DNA of 64,000 nucleotides. Source: an uncultured Corynebacterium sp. GTDB lineage: Bacteria > Actinomycetota > Actinomycetes > Mycobacteriales > Mycobacteriaceae. Location of the stretch: positions 1 through 64,000 of the forward strand of contig NZ_CAMXWS010000005.1 of the NCBI RefSeq assembly GCF_947253065.1. The letters run 5' to 3'. The notes beneath the pieces were generated by a model that made no database searches, was not told the origin of the DNA, and saw only the letters and a list, made by a program, of their open reading frames with translations. Made by a program: the position numbers and the translations under genes. Shown one piece after another: positions 17,172-26,700 of this stretch; the stretch's first letter is position 1; each line of letters begins with the position of its first letter.

Positions 17172-17207
17172 GATATAGGCCTCATATCGCCTTGACCAGA
17201 CTATAGT
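17172..17207 (+). promoter_or_regulatory. gdhA promoter with inverted repeat operator candidate
   Basis: A TATAGT -10 box sits at 17202-17207. A perfect GATAT-N7-ATATC repeat at 17172-17188 covers the -35 area, where no good -35 hexamer is seen. This is a plausible regulator site. It does not match the AmtR consensus I know (CTAT-N6-ATAG). Confidence 0.45.
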
Positions 17208-17243
17208 TTCGTAGTTGTTGAGCAGTCAGAAGAAAGGATTGAT

Positions 17244-18590
17244 ATGACATCCAGCGAAGACCAGATCTCGGGCTATTACAACAAACTTCTGAAGCGCAAT
17301 GCCGGCGAACCGGAATTCCACCAAGCGGTCGCCGAAGTTCTTGATTCCCTGAAGATTGTCCTGAATAAGGATCCTCACTACAACGACTACGGCCTCATTG
17401 AGCGTCTCTGTGAGCCCGAGCGCCAGATCATTTTCCGTGTTCCGTGGGTCGGAGACGACGGTGAAGTTCGCGTCAACCGTGGCTTCCGCGTCCAGTTCAA
17501 CTCCGCGCTCGGCCCCTACAAGGGTGGCCTACGTTTCCACCCAAGCGTGAACCTAGGCATCATCAAGTTCCTGGGCTTTGAGCAAATCTTTAAGAACTCC
17601 TTGACCGGCCTGCCGATCGGTGGCGGCAAGGGCGGCTCTGACTTTGACCCGAAGGGCAAGTCTGATGCAGAGATCATGCGTTTCTGCCAGTCGTTCATGA
17701 CAGAGCTGCACCGCCACATCGGTGAGTACCGCGATGTTCCCGCTGGCGATATCGGTGTAGGAGGCCGTGAGATCGGCTTCCTCTTTGGCCAGTACCGTCG
17801 CCTGACCAACGAGCACGAGTCTGGTGTCCTTACCGGCAAGGGCCTGACCTGGGGCGGTTCCCTGGTCCGCACCGAGGCAACCGGCTTCGGTGCCGTCTAC
17901 ATCACCAACAAGATGATGGCAGCCCACGGTGATTCCCTCGACGGCGCCAAGGTCATTGTCTCTGGTTCCGGCAACGTGGCTATCCACGCGATCTCCAAGG
18001 CGCAGGAGCTTGGCGCAACCGTCGTTGGATTCTCTGATTCCTCCGGTTGGGTAGAAACGCCGAACGGTGTTGATGTTGAGCTGCTGAAGGAGATCAAGGA
18101 AGTCCGTCGCGGTCGCGTTAGCGAGTATGTCGAAGAGTCCGAAGGTGCAACCTTCCATGATGACGGTTCTATCTGGGACATCAAGGCCGATGTCGCTCTG
18201 CCATGTGCGACCCAAAACGAGCTCGACGGTGAGCATGCACAGAAGCTCGTGGATAACGGCGTCAAGTATGTTGCCGAGGGTGCGAATATGCCGTCTACTG
18301 CTGAAGCAATCGAGATCTACCGCAAGAACAACGTCCACTTCCTGCCAGGCAAGGCAGCGAATGCTGGTGGCGTGGCAACCTCTGCACTTGAGATGCAGCA
18401 GAATGCTTCGCGTGACTCGTGGAATTTCGAGTACACCGACGCACGCCTGAAGGACATCATGGAGAACATCTTCCGCCACACTTCGGCTACTGCAGCTGAG
18501 TACGACCATGAAGGTGACTATGTTGTCGGTGCAAATATCGCTGGCTTCAAGAAGGTTGCTGACGCAATGTTTGCGCAAGGCGTGGTCTAA
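17244..18590 (+). CDS. gdhA: NADP-dependent glutamate dehydrogenase GdhA
   Basis: GdhA assimilates ammonium by reductive amination of 2-oxoglutarate with NADPH. The 448-residue hexameric-type enzyme has FRVQFNSALGPYKGGLRF, the catalytic Lys in GGGKGGSDFDPKG, PAGDIGVGGREIG, and the nucleotide-binding VSGSGNVAIHA. The C-terminal pattern PGKAANAGGVATS is also present. Length matches the small bacterial NADP enzyme. It starts at ATG 17244 with AAAGGA 6 nt upstream. In relatives nitrogen status controls this gene through AmtR/GlnK. The GlnK locus in this window is a pseudogene, so regulation here may differ. Confidence 0.97.
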   Translation: MTSSEDQISGYYNKLLKRNAGEPEFHQAVAEVLDSLKIVLNKDPHYNDYGLIERLCEPERQIIFRVPWVGDDGEVRVNRGFRVQFNSALGPYKGGLRFHPSVNLGIIKFLGFEQIFKNSLTGLPIGGGKGGSDFDPKGKSDAEIMRFCQSFMTELHRHIGEYRDVPAGDIGVGGREIGFLFGQYRRLTNEHESGVLTGKGLTWGGSLVRTEATGFGAVYITNKMMAAHGDSLDGAKVIVSGSGNVAIHAISKAQELGATVVGFSDSSGWVETPNGVDVELLKEIKEVRRGRVSEYVEESEGATFHDDGSIWDIKADVALPCATQNELDGEHAQKLVDNGVKYVAEGANMPSTAEAIEIYRKNNVHFLPGKAANAGGVATSALEMQQNASRDSWNFEYTDARLKDIMENIFRHTSATAAEYDHEGDYVVGANIAGFKKVADAMFAQGVV

Positions 18591-18625
18591 GCCCGCCTAG
18601 ATTTTCCTCCGAGACCTTTTCGGAC

Positions 18626-18660
18626 ACGCGCCCCGGCTTGCCGGGGCGTTCGTTGTTTCG
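18626..18660 (+). terminator. Intrinsic terminator after gdhA
   Basis: The stem GCCCCGGC/GCCGGGGC at 18630-18647 with a 2-nt loop is followed by GTTCGTTGTTT. It lies 40 nt after the gdhA stop. Confidence 0.7.
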
Positions 18661-18664
18661 CCAG

Positions 18665-18677
18665 TACTGTTGGGCTC
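18665..18677 (+). promoter_or_regulatory. Leaderless promoter of sepIVA (-10 TACTGT)
   Basis: TACTGT at 18665-18670 is 7 nt before the ATG at 18678, directly after the gdhA terminator. Confidence 0.5.
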
Positions 18678-19424
18678 ATGTACCGCGTATTTGAAGCTCT
18701 CGATGAACTGGTCAACACCGTCGAACAAGCCTACGGCGTTCCGATGACGTCGAATTGCATGGTTCCGCGCAACGAAGTGCTCGCGCTTCTCGATGACATC
18801 CGTAATGCCTTCCCCGTCGAGATCGACGACGCGCAGGATGTTCTGGATAAGCAAGATGAAATCCTTCGCGGTGCTGAGGACCGCGCTGATGCGATCATTG
18901 GAGACGCAGAAGCGGAGGCCCAGCGCCTGGTTACTGATGCTCACAATGAATCCGAATCTATGCTGAGCGATGCTCAGCAGCGTTCGACGTTGATGGTTTC
19001 CAATGCTGAAGAGGATGCGGATAACACCGTCTCTCGCGCACGTGAAGAGGCGGAGCAGATGGTGGAGCGTGCTCGTCGAGAAGCCGAGCGCCTTGTTGCA
19101 GACGGTAACGAGTCCTACGACCGTTCCGTGGCTGAAGGCCTGGAAGAGCAGCAGCGCCTTGTCTCCGAGGCTGAGGTCACCCGCCGTGCCGATGAAGAGG
19201 CACACCGGATCGTGGAATCTGCCCACGCCGAGTCCAGTCGCCTGCGCGGTGAGTGCGATGAATACGTGGACGGCAAGCTTGCCGAATTTGAGGAAACTCT
19301 GAGTGGTGTACTGCGCACCGTCACCTCCGATCGTTCCGCTCTGCGCCACGGCGCCGGCGCTTCCGGCCGCTACGAGCGTGAGGTGCGCGGCGACCGCGGT
19401 GAGCGTGGCGGCTACGCACGCTAA
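18678..19424 (+). CDS. sepIVA: SepIVA-like DivIVA-family division protein
   Basis: A 248-residue protein whose N-terminus (MYRVFEALDELVNTVEQAYG, then VPRNEVLALLDDIR) closely matches mycobacterial SepIVA, a DivIVA-domain septum factor needed for division and envelope growth. Residues ~60-215 are a long Ala/Glu/Arg-rich coiled coil with repeated ADR, EAE and REEA patterns; the C-terminal 35 residues are Arg/Gly-rich and probably disordered. In mycobacteria the gene also sits beside the DUF177 gene, rnc and mutM, which supports orthology. It has its own leaderless promoter after a terminator, so it probably heads the sepIVA-DUF177-rnc-mutM unit. Confidence 0.85.
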   Translation: MYRVFEALDELVNTVEQAYGVPMTSNCMVPRNEVLALLDDIRNAFPVEIDDAQDVLDKQDEILRGAEDRADAIIGDAEAEAQRLVTDAHNESESMLSDAQQRSTLMVSNAEEDADNTVSRAREEAEQMVERARREAERLVADGNESYDRSVAEGLEEQQRLVSEAEVTRRADEEAHRIVESAHAESSRLRGECDEYVDGKLAEFEETLSGVLRTVTSDRSALRHGAGASGRYEREVRGDRGERGGYAR

Positions 19425-19471
19425 CTCTCCCGGCGCTCGGGCAATGACCGCAATGTATTGTGGGGTGCGTT

Positions 19472-20050
19472 ATGGCTACTAACCCGTTTGTTGTGGATGT
19501 GTCGGAAGCCCTGCATGGCGATGGACTTCCGGTGACCACCACCCAGACCGGCCCGGCGCCCTCGCGCATCGGCCCGGAAATGATCGCCATCCCCGAAGGC
19601 CAAGAGGTTTCCATCGAGTCGACCATCACCCCGCTTGGCGGGGGAGTGCTCGTCGATGCAACCGCTACTGCCCAGCTCAAAGGCCAGTGTGTGCGCTGCC
19701 TGCGTGAGCTGACCCCGACGGAGGAGATTCGTGTCTCGCAGGTCTTCTCAGGCTCCGATGACTTCATTACCGGCGATGCTGCTGATGAGGAAGATGATGG
19801 TTCTGGCGACGATGTCGCGCAGATCATCGATGACACTGTGAACCTCGAGCAGGCTTTCATCGACGAGGTGGGCTTGAATCTGCCGTTCAACCCGGTCTGC
19901 GAGCCGGCTTGCCCCGAGGATTCGGATGTCCCCGCCGCTGACGGTGTGTCGGGTGAACGGAACGACCTGGTGGATCCGCGCTGGGCTGGGCTGGAGAAAT
20001 TCCTCACGTCCGAAGACAGCGACGATGCTGGTTCTTCTTCCGAGAAATAG
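19472..20050 (+). CDS. DUF177 (YceD-type) metal-binding protein
   Basis: A 192-residue DUF177 protein. It contains the Cys pair CVRCLRE near residue 70 and a second Cys pair CEPACPED near residue 148, which together probably bind zinc. Between them lies an acidic stretch and the family segment VNLEQAFIDEVGLNLPFNPVC. In most bacteria the gene sits beside rpmF and takes part in 23S rRNA or ribosome maturation. In actinobacteria it precedes rnc, as here, so an rRNA-processing role is reasonable inference. I chose the ATG at 19472; a GTG at 19460 would add four residues. It ends 11 bp before rnc. Confidence 0.8.
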   Translation: MATNPFVVDVSEALHGDGLPVTTTQTGPAPSRIGPEMIAIPEGQEVSIESTITPLGGGVLVDATATAQLKGQCVRCLRELTPTEEIRVSQVFSGSDDFITGDAADEEDDGSGDDVAQIIDDTVNLEQAFIDEVGLNLPFNPVCEPACPEDSDVPAADGVSGERNDLVDPRWAGLEKFLTSEDSDDAGSSSEK

Positions 20051-20061
20051 CTGGAGGGGAC

Positions 20062-20820
20062 GTGCCACGCGCAAAGAAAAATAAGATCCCTGGCGATCAG
20101 GCTTTGGCCCAGGCATTCGCCGCGGTTGATCACACCCCGTTGCTGGAACAGCTCGGTGTGGAGATCAACCCGGACCACCTGTGCTTGGCGTTGACGCACC
20201 GTTCGTTCGCGAATGAGCACGGGACGTTGCCGAATAACGAGCGCCTTGAATTCGTCGGCGACGCGGTGCTCGGGTTGACTATCGCGAATGCCCTGTTCGA
20301 GAAATTCCCTTCCCGCCCCGAGTCGGATTTGTCGCCGATGCGTGCGCGCATCGTGTCGCGCTATGGGCTCGCCGAGGTTGCTCGCGAAATCGGGTTGGGA
20401 AATCACGTTTTGCTGGGCAAAGGCGAAGAAACCACAGGTGGCCGCGACAAGGACTCGATTCTTGCAGACACGACTGAGGCTGTGCTCGGCGCGATTTACC
20501 GCCAGCATGGCTTCAACACCACGCGCGATGTGATCTTGCGTCTTTTTGAAGACAAGATCGACAACGCTCACTGGATCCAGGACTGGAAGACCGAGCTGCA
20601 GGAGCGTGTAGCCGAGCTGGGTGGGCACCCGCCGGTATACACAGCCACGGCCGAAGGTCCCGAACACGAGCAGGTTTTCACCGCGCAAGCGCTTATCGAC
20701 GGCACGTCGCGCGGCACTGGCCGTGGCCACAACAAGAAGACTGCTGAGCAGAATGCGGCACGTGAAGCCTTCTTCTTCCTCAAGGATCACCCCGAGACGA
20801 TCGCGTTGCGGAAGGGGTAA
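20062..20820 (+). CDS. rnc: Ribonuclease III
   Basis: RNase III cuts double-stranded RNA and processes the 16S and 23S rRNA precursor. The 252-residue protein has the signature NERLEFVGDAVLGL with catalytic Glu/Asp, the second acidic cluster DTTEAVLGAIY, and a C-terminal double-stranded RNA-binding domain (about residues 165-245) containing the conserved KKTAEQNAAREAF. It starts with GTG at 20062, supported by GGAGGGGAC directly upstream, and is 6 bp from mutM. Confidence 0.96.
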   Translation: MPRAKKNKIPGDQALAQAFAAVDHTPLLEQLGVEINPDHLCLALTHRSFANEHGTLPNNERLEFVGDAVLGLTIANALFEKFPSRPESDLSPMRARIVSRYGLAEVAREIGLGNHVLLGKGEETTGGRDKDSILADTTEAVLGAIYRQHGFNTTRDVILRLFEDKIDNAHWIQDWKTELQERVAELGGHPPVYTATAEGPEHEQVFTAQALIDGTSRGTGRGHNKKTAEQNAAREAFFFLKDHPETIALRKG

Positions 20821-20826
20821 GGGGGA

Positions 20827-21681
20827 GTGCCGGAACTCCCAGAGGTGGAAGTAGTCCGTCGTGGACTCGATGTTCACGTGGTCGGTTCGACATTCCGCAG
20901 CGTTGAGGTGCTTCACCCGCGCGCAGTACGTGACAATGATGTCGATCTGGCAGAGATCCTTCCTGGACTGACCATTACCGGCACTGATCGCCGCGGAAAA
21001 TTCTTGTGGCTCACGCTTTCCGACGGCGCAGCCCTGCTTGTTCACCTCCGCATGTCCGGCCAGATGCTCGTGGGCGACCCCGGCATGGTTGATAGCCCGC
21101 ACCTGCGGATCCGGGCTGAGATCAAAGGACACGAAGGCGTGAAAGAGCTCGCCTTCGTGGACCAGCGCACGTTCGGGTCGTGGCAGTATGTTCCGCTGAC
21201 CACTCCGGAGCCAGGAGCAGGTAGGCCAGTTCCGGTGACGATCCCGCACATTGCACCGGATCCTTTTGAGCCAGAGTTCGATGTGGTTGCCACCGCCAGA
21301 AGAATGCGCACAAAGAACGTGGCAGCGAAGACTCTTCTGCTTGACCAATCTGTGGTCAGCGGCATCGGTTCGATCTATGCCGATGAAGCAATGTGGGCAG
21401 CAGGGGTCAAACCGATTCGCAAGGGCAGAGCTCTGCGCCAGCGTGATGCCGTGGCATTGCTCGAAGAGTCCCGGGCTGTGATGGCCCGTGCACTCGAAGC
21501 TGGTGGCACCAGTTTTGATTCGCTCTACGTCAACGTCAATGGTGCGAGCGGATACTTCGCACGTTCTCTGAATGCTTATGGCCGGGCAGATGAGCCTTGC
21601 GCACGGTGCGGCACCCCGATCGCTCGGACTGTGATCAATGGCCGGTCGAGCTATTACTGCCCGAGCTGCCAAACACGTTGA
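20827..21681 (+). CDS. mutM: Formamidopyrimidine-DNA glycosylase MutM
   Basis: MutM removes 8-oxoguanine and ring-opened purines from DNA. The 284-residue protein has the catalytic N-terminal proline and glutamate (PELPEVE), the Lys in GRRGKF-like segment DRRGKFLWL, the H2TH region IGSIYADEAMWAAG, and a C-terminal zinc finger with CARCGTPI and YYCPSCQ. It starts with GTG preceded by a purine-rich GGGGGA. It is the last gene of the sepIVA-DUF177-rnc-mutM run. Confidence 0.96.
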   Translation: MPELPEVEVVRRGLDVHVVGSTFRSVEVLHPRAVRDNDVDLAEILPGLTITGTDRRGKFLWLTLSDGAALLVHLRMSGQMLVGDPGMVDSPHLRIRAEIKGHEGVKELAFVDQRTFGSWQYVPLTTPEPGAGRPVPVTIPHIAPDPFEPEFDVVATARRMRTKNVAAKTLLLDQSVVSGIGSIYADEAMWAAGVKPIRKGRALRQRDAVALLEESRAVMARALEAGGTSFDSLYVNVNGASGYFARSLNAYGRADEPCARCGTPIARTVINGRSSYYCPSCQTR

Positions 21682-21739
21682 TGTCACCCGAATCCTAGAA
21701 ATCGGCCCCCGGAAATAATGGGGCCAATCACATGCCGTA

Positions 21740-21752
21740 TAGAATTTTCGGC
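21740..21752 (+). promoter_or_regulatory. Leaderless promoter of the symporter gene (-10 TAGAAT)
   Basis: TAGAAT at 21740-21745 is 7 nt before the ATG at 21753. It lies inside the extension that would be translated from the upstream ATG at 21732, arguing for the shorter protein. Confidence 0.55.
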
Positions 21753-23303
21753 ATGGAAAAACTCGAGTCGTTTGTGGCAGACTCTGTCAACGACAACCTC
21801 TGGAAAGTCATCCCATTCCTGCTTCTCGCAGCGGGCATCTACTTTGGCCTTCGCACGATTTTTGTGCAGGTCCGCATGGTTCCGGACATGTTCAAGGCAG
21901 TGGCCGAAAGCCCGAAGGGCAAGGACCGCGACGGGCGCGACCTTGATGAAGAATATGGCGGCATTTCTGCCTTCAAGGCATTCACCATTTCGGCTGCCTC
22001 ACGCGTGGGCACCGGCAATATTGCCGGTGTTGCGCTGGCTATCACCATGGGTGGCCCAGGTGCAGTGTTCTGGATGTGGATCATCGCGATTGTCGGCGGT
22101 GCCACGGCTTTCGTCGAGTCGACGCTGGCTCAGCTGTGGAAAACCAAGGACGCGGACGGCAACTACCACGGTGGCCCTGCGTACTACATCACCCGCGGCT
22201 TGGGTGAGAAGTGGAAGCCACTGGCAGTGATCTTCGCGCTGGCGATCTCGATCACCTACGGCTTCATCTACAACGCGATTCAGACCAACTCCATCGTGGA
22301 GGCAGTCGGCGGTTCTTTGAATAATGACTCGAATACGTTGAAGACGGTCGTTGCACTTTCCCTCGCTGCTGTGACTGCTTTGATCATCTTCGGTGGTGTG
22401 ACCCGCATTGCGAATGTAACTCAGGTGGTCGTGCCGTTCATGGCAGGCGCCTACATCATCGTTGGCATCCTGGTGCTTGTTGTGAACTACAGGGAGATCC
22501 CGGGGATGTTCTCGCTCATCGTTGAGCACGCTCTGGGCATCAAGGAGATCGCTGGTGCGACCGTCGGTTATGCATTCATGAACGGTATGCGCCGCGGTCT
22601 GTTCTCCAATGAGGCTGGCCAGGGCTCTGCACCGAATGCTGCGGCAACGGCTACCGTTTCGCACCCGGTCAAGCAGGGGCTTGTTCAGACCCTTGGCGTG
22701 TACTTTGACACCCTCGTGGTGTGCACGATTACCGCGTTCATCGTCCTGCTCGGCCCGGCTCCGATTTACGGCGAGGAAATTCAGGGCGCGGCACTGACCC
22801 AGTCGTCGCTGTCTGATTCGGTTGGCGCTTGGGGCACGCACTTTGTCACCTTTGTTTTGTTCTTCTTGGCATTCTCTTCCGTGCTCGGCAATTACTATCT
22901 TGCGCAGGCGAATGTGGAGTATCTGACCAAGAAGAAGTCGGTGCTGACCGCTTTCCGCATCGGTGTTGTCGGCTTTGTCATCTTCGGTGCATTCGGTTCC
23001 CTGCCGCTGGTGTGGGCGCTCGGCGACACGATGACGGCCACCATGGTGTTCATCAATCTCATCGCGATCATCCCTCTCGGTGGCATTGCCTTCAAGCTGC
23101 TCAAGAACTTCAGCGAGCAGCGTGCCCAGGGCATTGATCCGGTCTTCCACCGTGACATGCTGCCGGAGCTGAAGAATGTCGAGTTCTGGGACGGCTCCGA
23201 CCCGGTCACTCGCCGCAGCGCCGAGGACCGCGTCACCGTTGACGAAGCACGCCGCGATGGTGCTGCTGAAGATACCGATGAGGGTGGTCTGACCCGCATC
23301 TAA
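21753..23303 (+). CDS. Alanine/glycine:cation symporter (AGCS family)
   Basis: A 516-residue membrane protein of the AGCS family, which imports alanine or glycine together with sodium. Family segments visible include SRVGTGNIAGVALAI, GPGAVFWMW, AFVESTLAQL, GGPAYYI, and GLFSNEAGQGSAPNAAA. About ten to eleven hydrophobic helices precede an acidic C-terminal tail of some 55 residues. The substrate is inferred from the family. The start at 21753 is chosen because a leaderless -10 box lies 7 nt before it; an ATG at 21732 would add seven residues. Confidence 0.88.
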   Translation: MEKLESFVADSVNDNLWKVIPFLLLAAGIYFGLRTIFVQVRMVPDMFKAVAESPKGKDRDGRDLDEEYGGISAFKAFTISAASRVGTGNIAGVALAITMGGPGAVFWMWIIAIVGGATAFVESTLAQLWKTKDADGNYHGGPAYYITRGLGEKWKPLAVIFALAISITYGFIYNAIQTNSIVEAVGGSLNNDSNTLKTVVALSLAAVTALIIFGGVTRIANVTQVVVPFMAGAYIIVGILVLVVNYREIPGMFSLIVEHALGIKEIAGATVGYAFMNGMRRGLFSNEAGQGSAPNAAATATVSHPVKQGLVQTLGVYFDTLVVCTITAFIVLLGPAPIYGEEIQGAALTQSSLSDSVGAWGTHFVTFVLFFLAFSSVLGNYYLAQANVEYLTKKKSVLTAFRIGVVGFVIFGAFGSLPLVWALGDTMTATMVFINLIAIIPLGGIAFKLLKNFSEQRAQGIDPVFHRDMLPELKNVEFWDGSDPVTRRSAEDRVTVDEARRDGAAEDTDEGGLTRI

Positions 23304-23313
23304 GATGGTGCCC
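23301..23313 (+). promoter_or_regulatory. Leaderless promoter of acyP (-10 TAAGAT)
   Basis: TAAGAT at 23301-23306 begins inside the stop codon of the symporter gene and lies 7 nt before the ATG at 23314. Confidence 0.5.
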
Positions 23314-23598
23314 ATGAGCACCACACGCATGACAGCTTTTGTCACCGGCCACGTTCAGGGCGTCGGCTTTCGCTGGTGGACCCGCAGTCGGGCCCTCGAA
23401 CTCGGTTTGGCTGGTTATGCGAAAAACCTGCGCGACGGCAGGGTGGAAGTAGTGGCGGAAGGGGAGCGGCAGGACGTCGATAAGCTTCTTGTTTTGCTTG
23501 AGGAGCAACCTTCGTCCGCCGACCGCCCTGGATCGGTGAGCGTTGTCGTGCCGCAATACTCCGAACCGAAGGGCGCAACTGGTTTTGAGGAGCGGTAG
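23314..23598 (+). CDS. acyP: Acylphosphatase
   Basis: A 94-residue acylphosphatase, hydrolysing acyl phosphates such as acetyl phosphate or carbamoyl phosphate. It carries the phosphate-binding loop and catalytic Arg in VTGHVQGVGFRWW and the catalytic Asn in GYAKNLRDGRVEVVAEG. The start at 23314 follows a leaderless -10 box; the in-frame ATGs at 23305 and 23329 are less likely. In mycobacteria and corynebacteria acyP regularly precedes smc, as it does here. It contains one copy of the repeated CGTCGATAAGC 11-mer at 23475. Confidence 0.93.
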   Translation: MSTTRMTAFVTGHVQGVGFRWWTRSRALELGLAGYAKNLRDGRVEVVAEGERQDVDKLLVLLEEQPSSADRPGSVSVVVPQYSEPKGATGFEER

Positions 23599-23601
23599 AA
23601 A

Positions 23602-23769
23602 CTACCGCTTCAATAAATCAAGCACCAAGGCAGGCAGCCCCATGCGCCGCGTGACATCTGAGGAGGGGGACAGCTGGGGGTCGGATTCTTCAGAACTGGA
23701 CTCACGGTAGTCATCGCTGCGCAGAGGCGAGCAGCCTAAAGCTCGTTGGGTAAGATCAGCACAATGCAC
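23602..23769 (-). CDS. Possible small ORF, 55 aa, antisense to the smc start
   Basis: The 165-bp gap between acyP and smc is open on the minus strand from a GTG that is the exact complement of the smc start region to a TAG at 23602. The predicted product is Ser/Asp/Glu-rich in the middle and ends in MGLPALVLDLLKR, an amphipathic-looking tail. No ribosome binding site or family match is evident. It may be chance; comparison with related genomes would decide. Confidence 0.2.
   Translation of the reverse strand: MHCADLTQRALGCSPLRSDDYRESSSEESDPQLSPSSDVTRRMGLPALVLDLLKR
23751..23763 (+). promoter_or_regulatory. Leaderless promoter of smc (-10 TAAGAT)
   Basis: TAAGAT at 23751-23756 is 7 nt before the ATG at 23764. 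The same hexamer and spacing precede acyP. Confidence 0.55.
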
Positions 23770-26700
23770 CTGACTTCGCTGACGCTCAAAGGATTCAAGT
23801 CCTTTGCGTCTGCGACGACGATGAAATTCGAGCCGGGTATTTGCGCGGTTGTCGGACCGAATGGCTCAGGAAAATCGAATGTGGTTGACGCGCTCGCGTG
23901 GGTGATGGGCGAGCAAGGCGCGAAGAATCTGCGCGGCGGGAAGATGGAAGATGTCATCTTCGCTGGCGCGGGGGAGCGCAAGCAGCTTGGCCGCGCGGAG
24001 GTGACGCTGACCTTCGATAACACGGATGGTCGCTTGCCCATTGAATATTCCGAGGTTGCTATCACGCGTCGTATGTTCCGCGACGGCGCCAGCGAGTATG
24101 AGATCAATGGCTCCAAAGCACGCCTGATGGATATCCAGGAGCTGCTCAGCGATTCGGGCATTGGCCGCGAGATGCACATCATTGTCGGCCAGGGCAAGCT
24201 CAACGAGATCCTCGAATCGCGTCCGGAAGATCGTCGCGCGTTCATCGAGGAAGCCGCGGGTGTGCTCAAACACCGTCGGCGCCGAGAGAAGGCGCAGCGC
24301 AAACTCACCGGTATGCAGGCGAACCTCGACCGCCTCACTGACCTCACCGACGAGCTCGGCAAGCAGCTCAAACCACTTGCACGCCAAGCAGAGGCCGCAC
24401 AGCGCGCGGCGACGGTCCAGGCGGATGTCCGCGACGCACGCTTGCGCCTTGCGGGCCACCGGGTGGTCACGCTGAGAGCATCGCTTGACGACGCTTCCCG
24501 TACCGCCCACCTCCAAGCCCAGCAAGTTGAAACCGTGACCGAACAGCTGACTGAAGCGGAGACGCACCAGTCTGAGGTTGAAGAATTGCATCAGGTAGCC
24601 TCCGCGAATTCGGAACGGGCGCAGCAATTGTGGTTCGGGCTGTCCTCACTCGCTGAGCGCACATCGGCGACATTGCGTATCGCTACTGAACGTGCGTCCC
24701 ACGTCGGTGACACGACTGAGTATCGTGGCCAGGATCCTGATGAGTTGATTGCGCGTGCTGAACGTGCAGAACAGCAGCATGCGGAAGCGCACGCGGAATT
24801 TGAAAAGGCAGAGGCCCACCGCAAAGAGATCGCGCAGCGGGTCGAAGAGCTCGCCGAAAAAGCTCGCGCTGCTGAGGCTGAACACATGGCGCAGGTGCGC
24901 GCGATTGCTGACCGTCGTGAAGGCGTCGTGCGCTTACTCGCCCAGGAGGAGAGCCAAGTAGCAGCGGTGGAATCCGCAAAGCAGGAGATTGAACGGCTCG
25001 CCGCTGCCGCGGAGGAAACCAGAGCCCGTGCCCAGGAAGCGGACGCGGAAGCCCAAGCAGCTGCAGAAAAGGTCACTGAGATTGCGCGTGGACGTGAACC
25101 ACTCGAGAACGCACATGTTCGTGCCACCGCCGAGACCGATGCTGCTGAGCAGCGCCTGGAGCAGCTCCGTGCGGAGCAAAAGGCGAGGGAGAAGACCGTC
25201 TATTCGCTCTCCGCACGCATTGCCACGCTGAGTGAGACTGCGCCGGTCGCGGAAGCAGCAGATGTCCTGGGTGAGAACTTCTCGCCCGTTGCGGACCGCA
25301 TGAAGCCGAATCAGGGCGTGGAAAAAGCCCTCGCCGCGGCGCTCGGGGCACATGCCGAAGCACTCGCCGGAAATATCGACGATAAAGCTCTCGCAGAAGA
25401 GCTCGGTAATGCCTCCCGCGTGGTGGTCGTCGATAGTGCTTCGGGCGGACAGTCTTGGCGCCTCGACGGAAAGCCTCCCGCTGGCACGACCTGGCTCCTT
25501 GATCACGTGAACCTCGACGATGACGTGGTCGGCCCAATTACTCGCATCCTCGTCGATGTTGTGCTTGCCGACGATGTTGCTTCTGCGCGCCGGGCCGTTG
25601 CCGATGATCCGCGCTTGCGTGCTGTGACTCCAGACGGTGTCATTGTCGGTGAGGGCTGGCTGGCAGCCGGTTCCGGCGGAGCATCCAGCGTGGAGGTGGC
25701 AGCTCAGATCGAGGCGGCCACGACAGAACTCGAAGAGGCACAGGCAAAGCTCGATGAGCTCTCCGGCACCTTTGAAGGCGCGAAGATCGCAGCTGAAGAA
25801 GCTCGCGTGGCAGCGGCATCCGCGAAGGCCGCGTTGAAAGAGCACGACGCGCAGGCTGAATCCTGGAAGCGCGATCACCAGCGGTTGGTCAAGCAAGCGG
25901 AGCAGGCAAAGAAGCAGCACGAAGCTTCAGCGAAGCAGGCGAATGAGGCGGATATTCGGCTTAGTGGACGTGAGAAATCACTCGCTGAGACTCGCGATCG
26001 ACTTTCCCGCGTTGAGCGCCCGGATTCCGATGAGGAAGCTGATGCGACAGCACGTGATGAAGCGAATGCTGCACTGACGCAGGCGCGCTCGCAGGAGATG
26101 GAGGCGACGCTTAACGCGCGTTCGGCGCAACAAGCGGTCGATAATGTCGCGGGTAGGGGAGCGGCGCTGCGTCGGCAAGCTGAACACGAGCGACAGGCAA
26201 AGGCCCGACATGACGCAGCGATGGCACGTAAGCGTGCACAAGCGCAGCTCGCGCAGGCCGTCGCGGAACACGCACGGGATCTCGCCGCGCGTATCGCAGA
26301 ATCGCTCGAGCACGCCACCGAGCGTCGCGATACCCTCGCCACGGACGTGAAACAGCTCGCCGCCCGCCAGTCCCAGGCGCGCGATAAAGTCAGCGCGCTA
26401 CGGCAACAGCTTGCCCGGCTCGGCGACACATCGCATGCCGCGGATATCGCGCGCGAGCAGGCACAAGTGCGTATCGACGAAGCCGAAACCAAGATCGTCG
26501 AACAGCTCGGAATCGCCATTGATGATCTGTTGGCCGATTACACGCCTGCCGAGGATTTCAACGAGGCAGAAGAAAAGAAGCGCCTGAAGAAAGCGGAGAA
26601 AGATCTCGCCGCTCTGGGCAAGGTCAACCCTCTCGCGCTTGAGGAGTACAAAGCGCTCGAGGAACGCTACAGCTTCTTATCCACCCAACTCGCCGATGTG

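Noticed and set aside
17172..17188. AmtR binding site upstream of gdhA
   Set aside because: The repeat has arms GATAT/ATATC with a 7-bp spacer and does not match the CTAT-N6-ATAG pattern known from C. glutamicum.
17553..18578. 341-codon minus-strand frame inside gdhA
   Set aside because: gdhA is certain and covers the same bases; the reverse frame reflects its codon bias.
19321..21687. 788-codon minus-strand frame across the DUF177, rnc and mutM genes
   Set aside because: It is a shadow of three well-supported plus-strand genes, with biased composition and no family match.
21999..23345. 448-codon minus-strand frame inside the AGCS symporter gene
   Set aside because: His/Arg-rich, no domain, complement of a certain membrane-protein gene.
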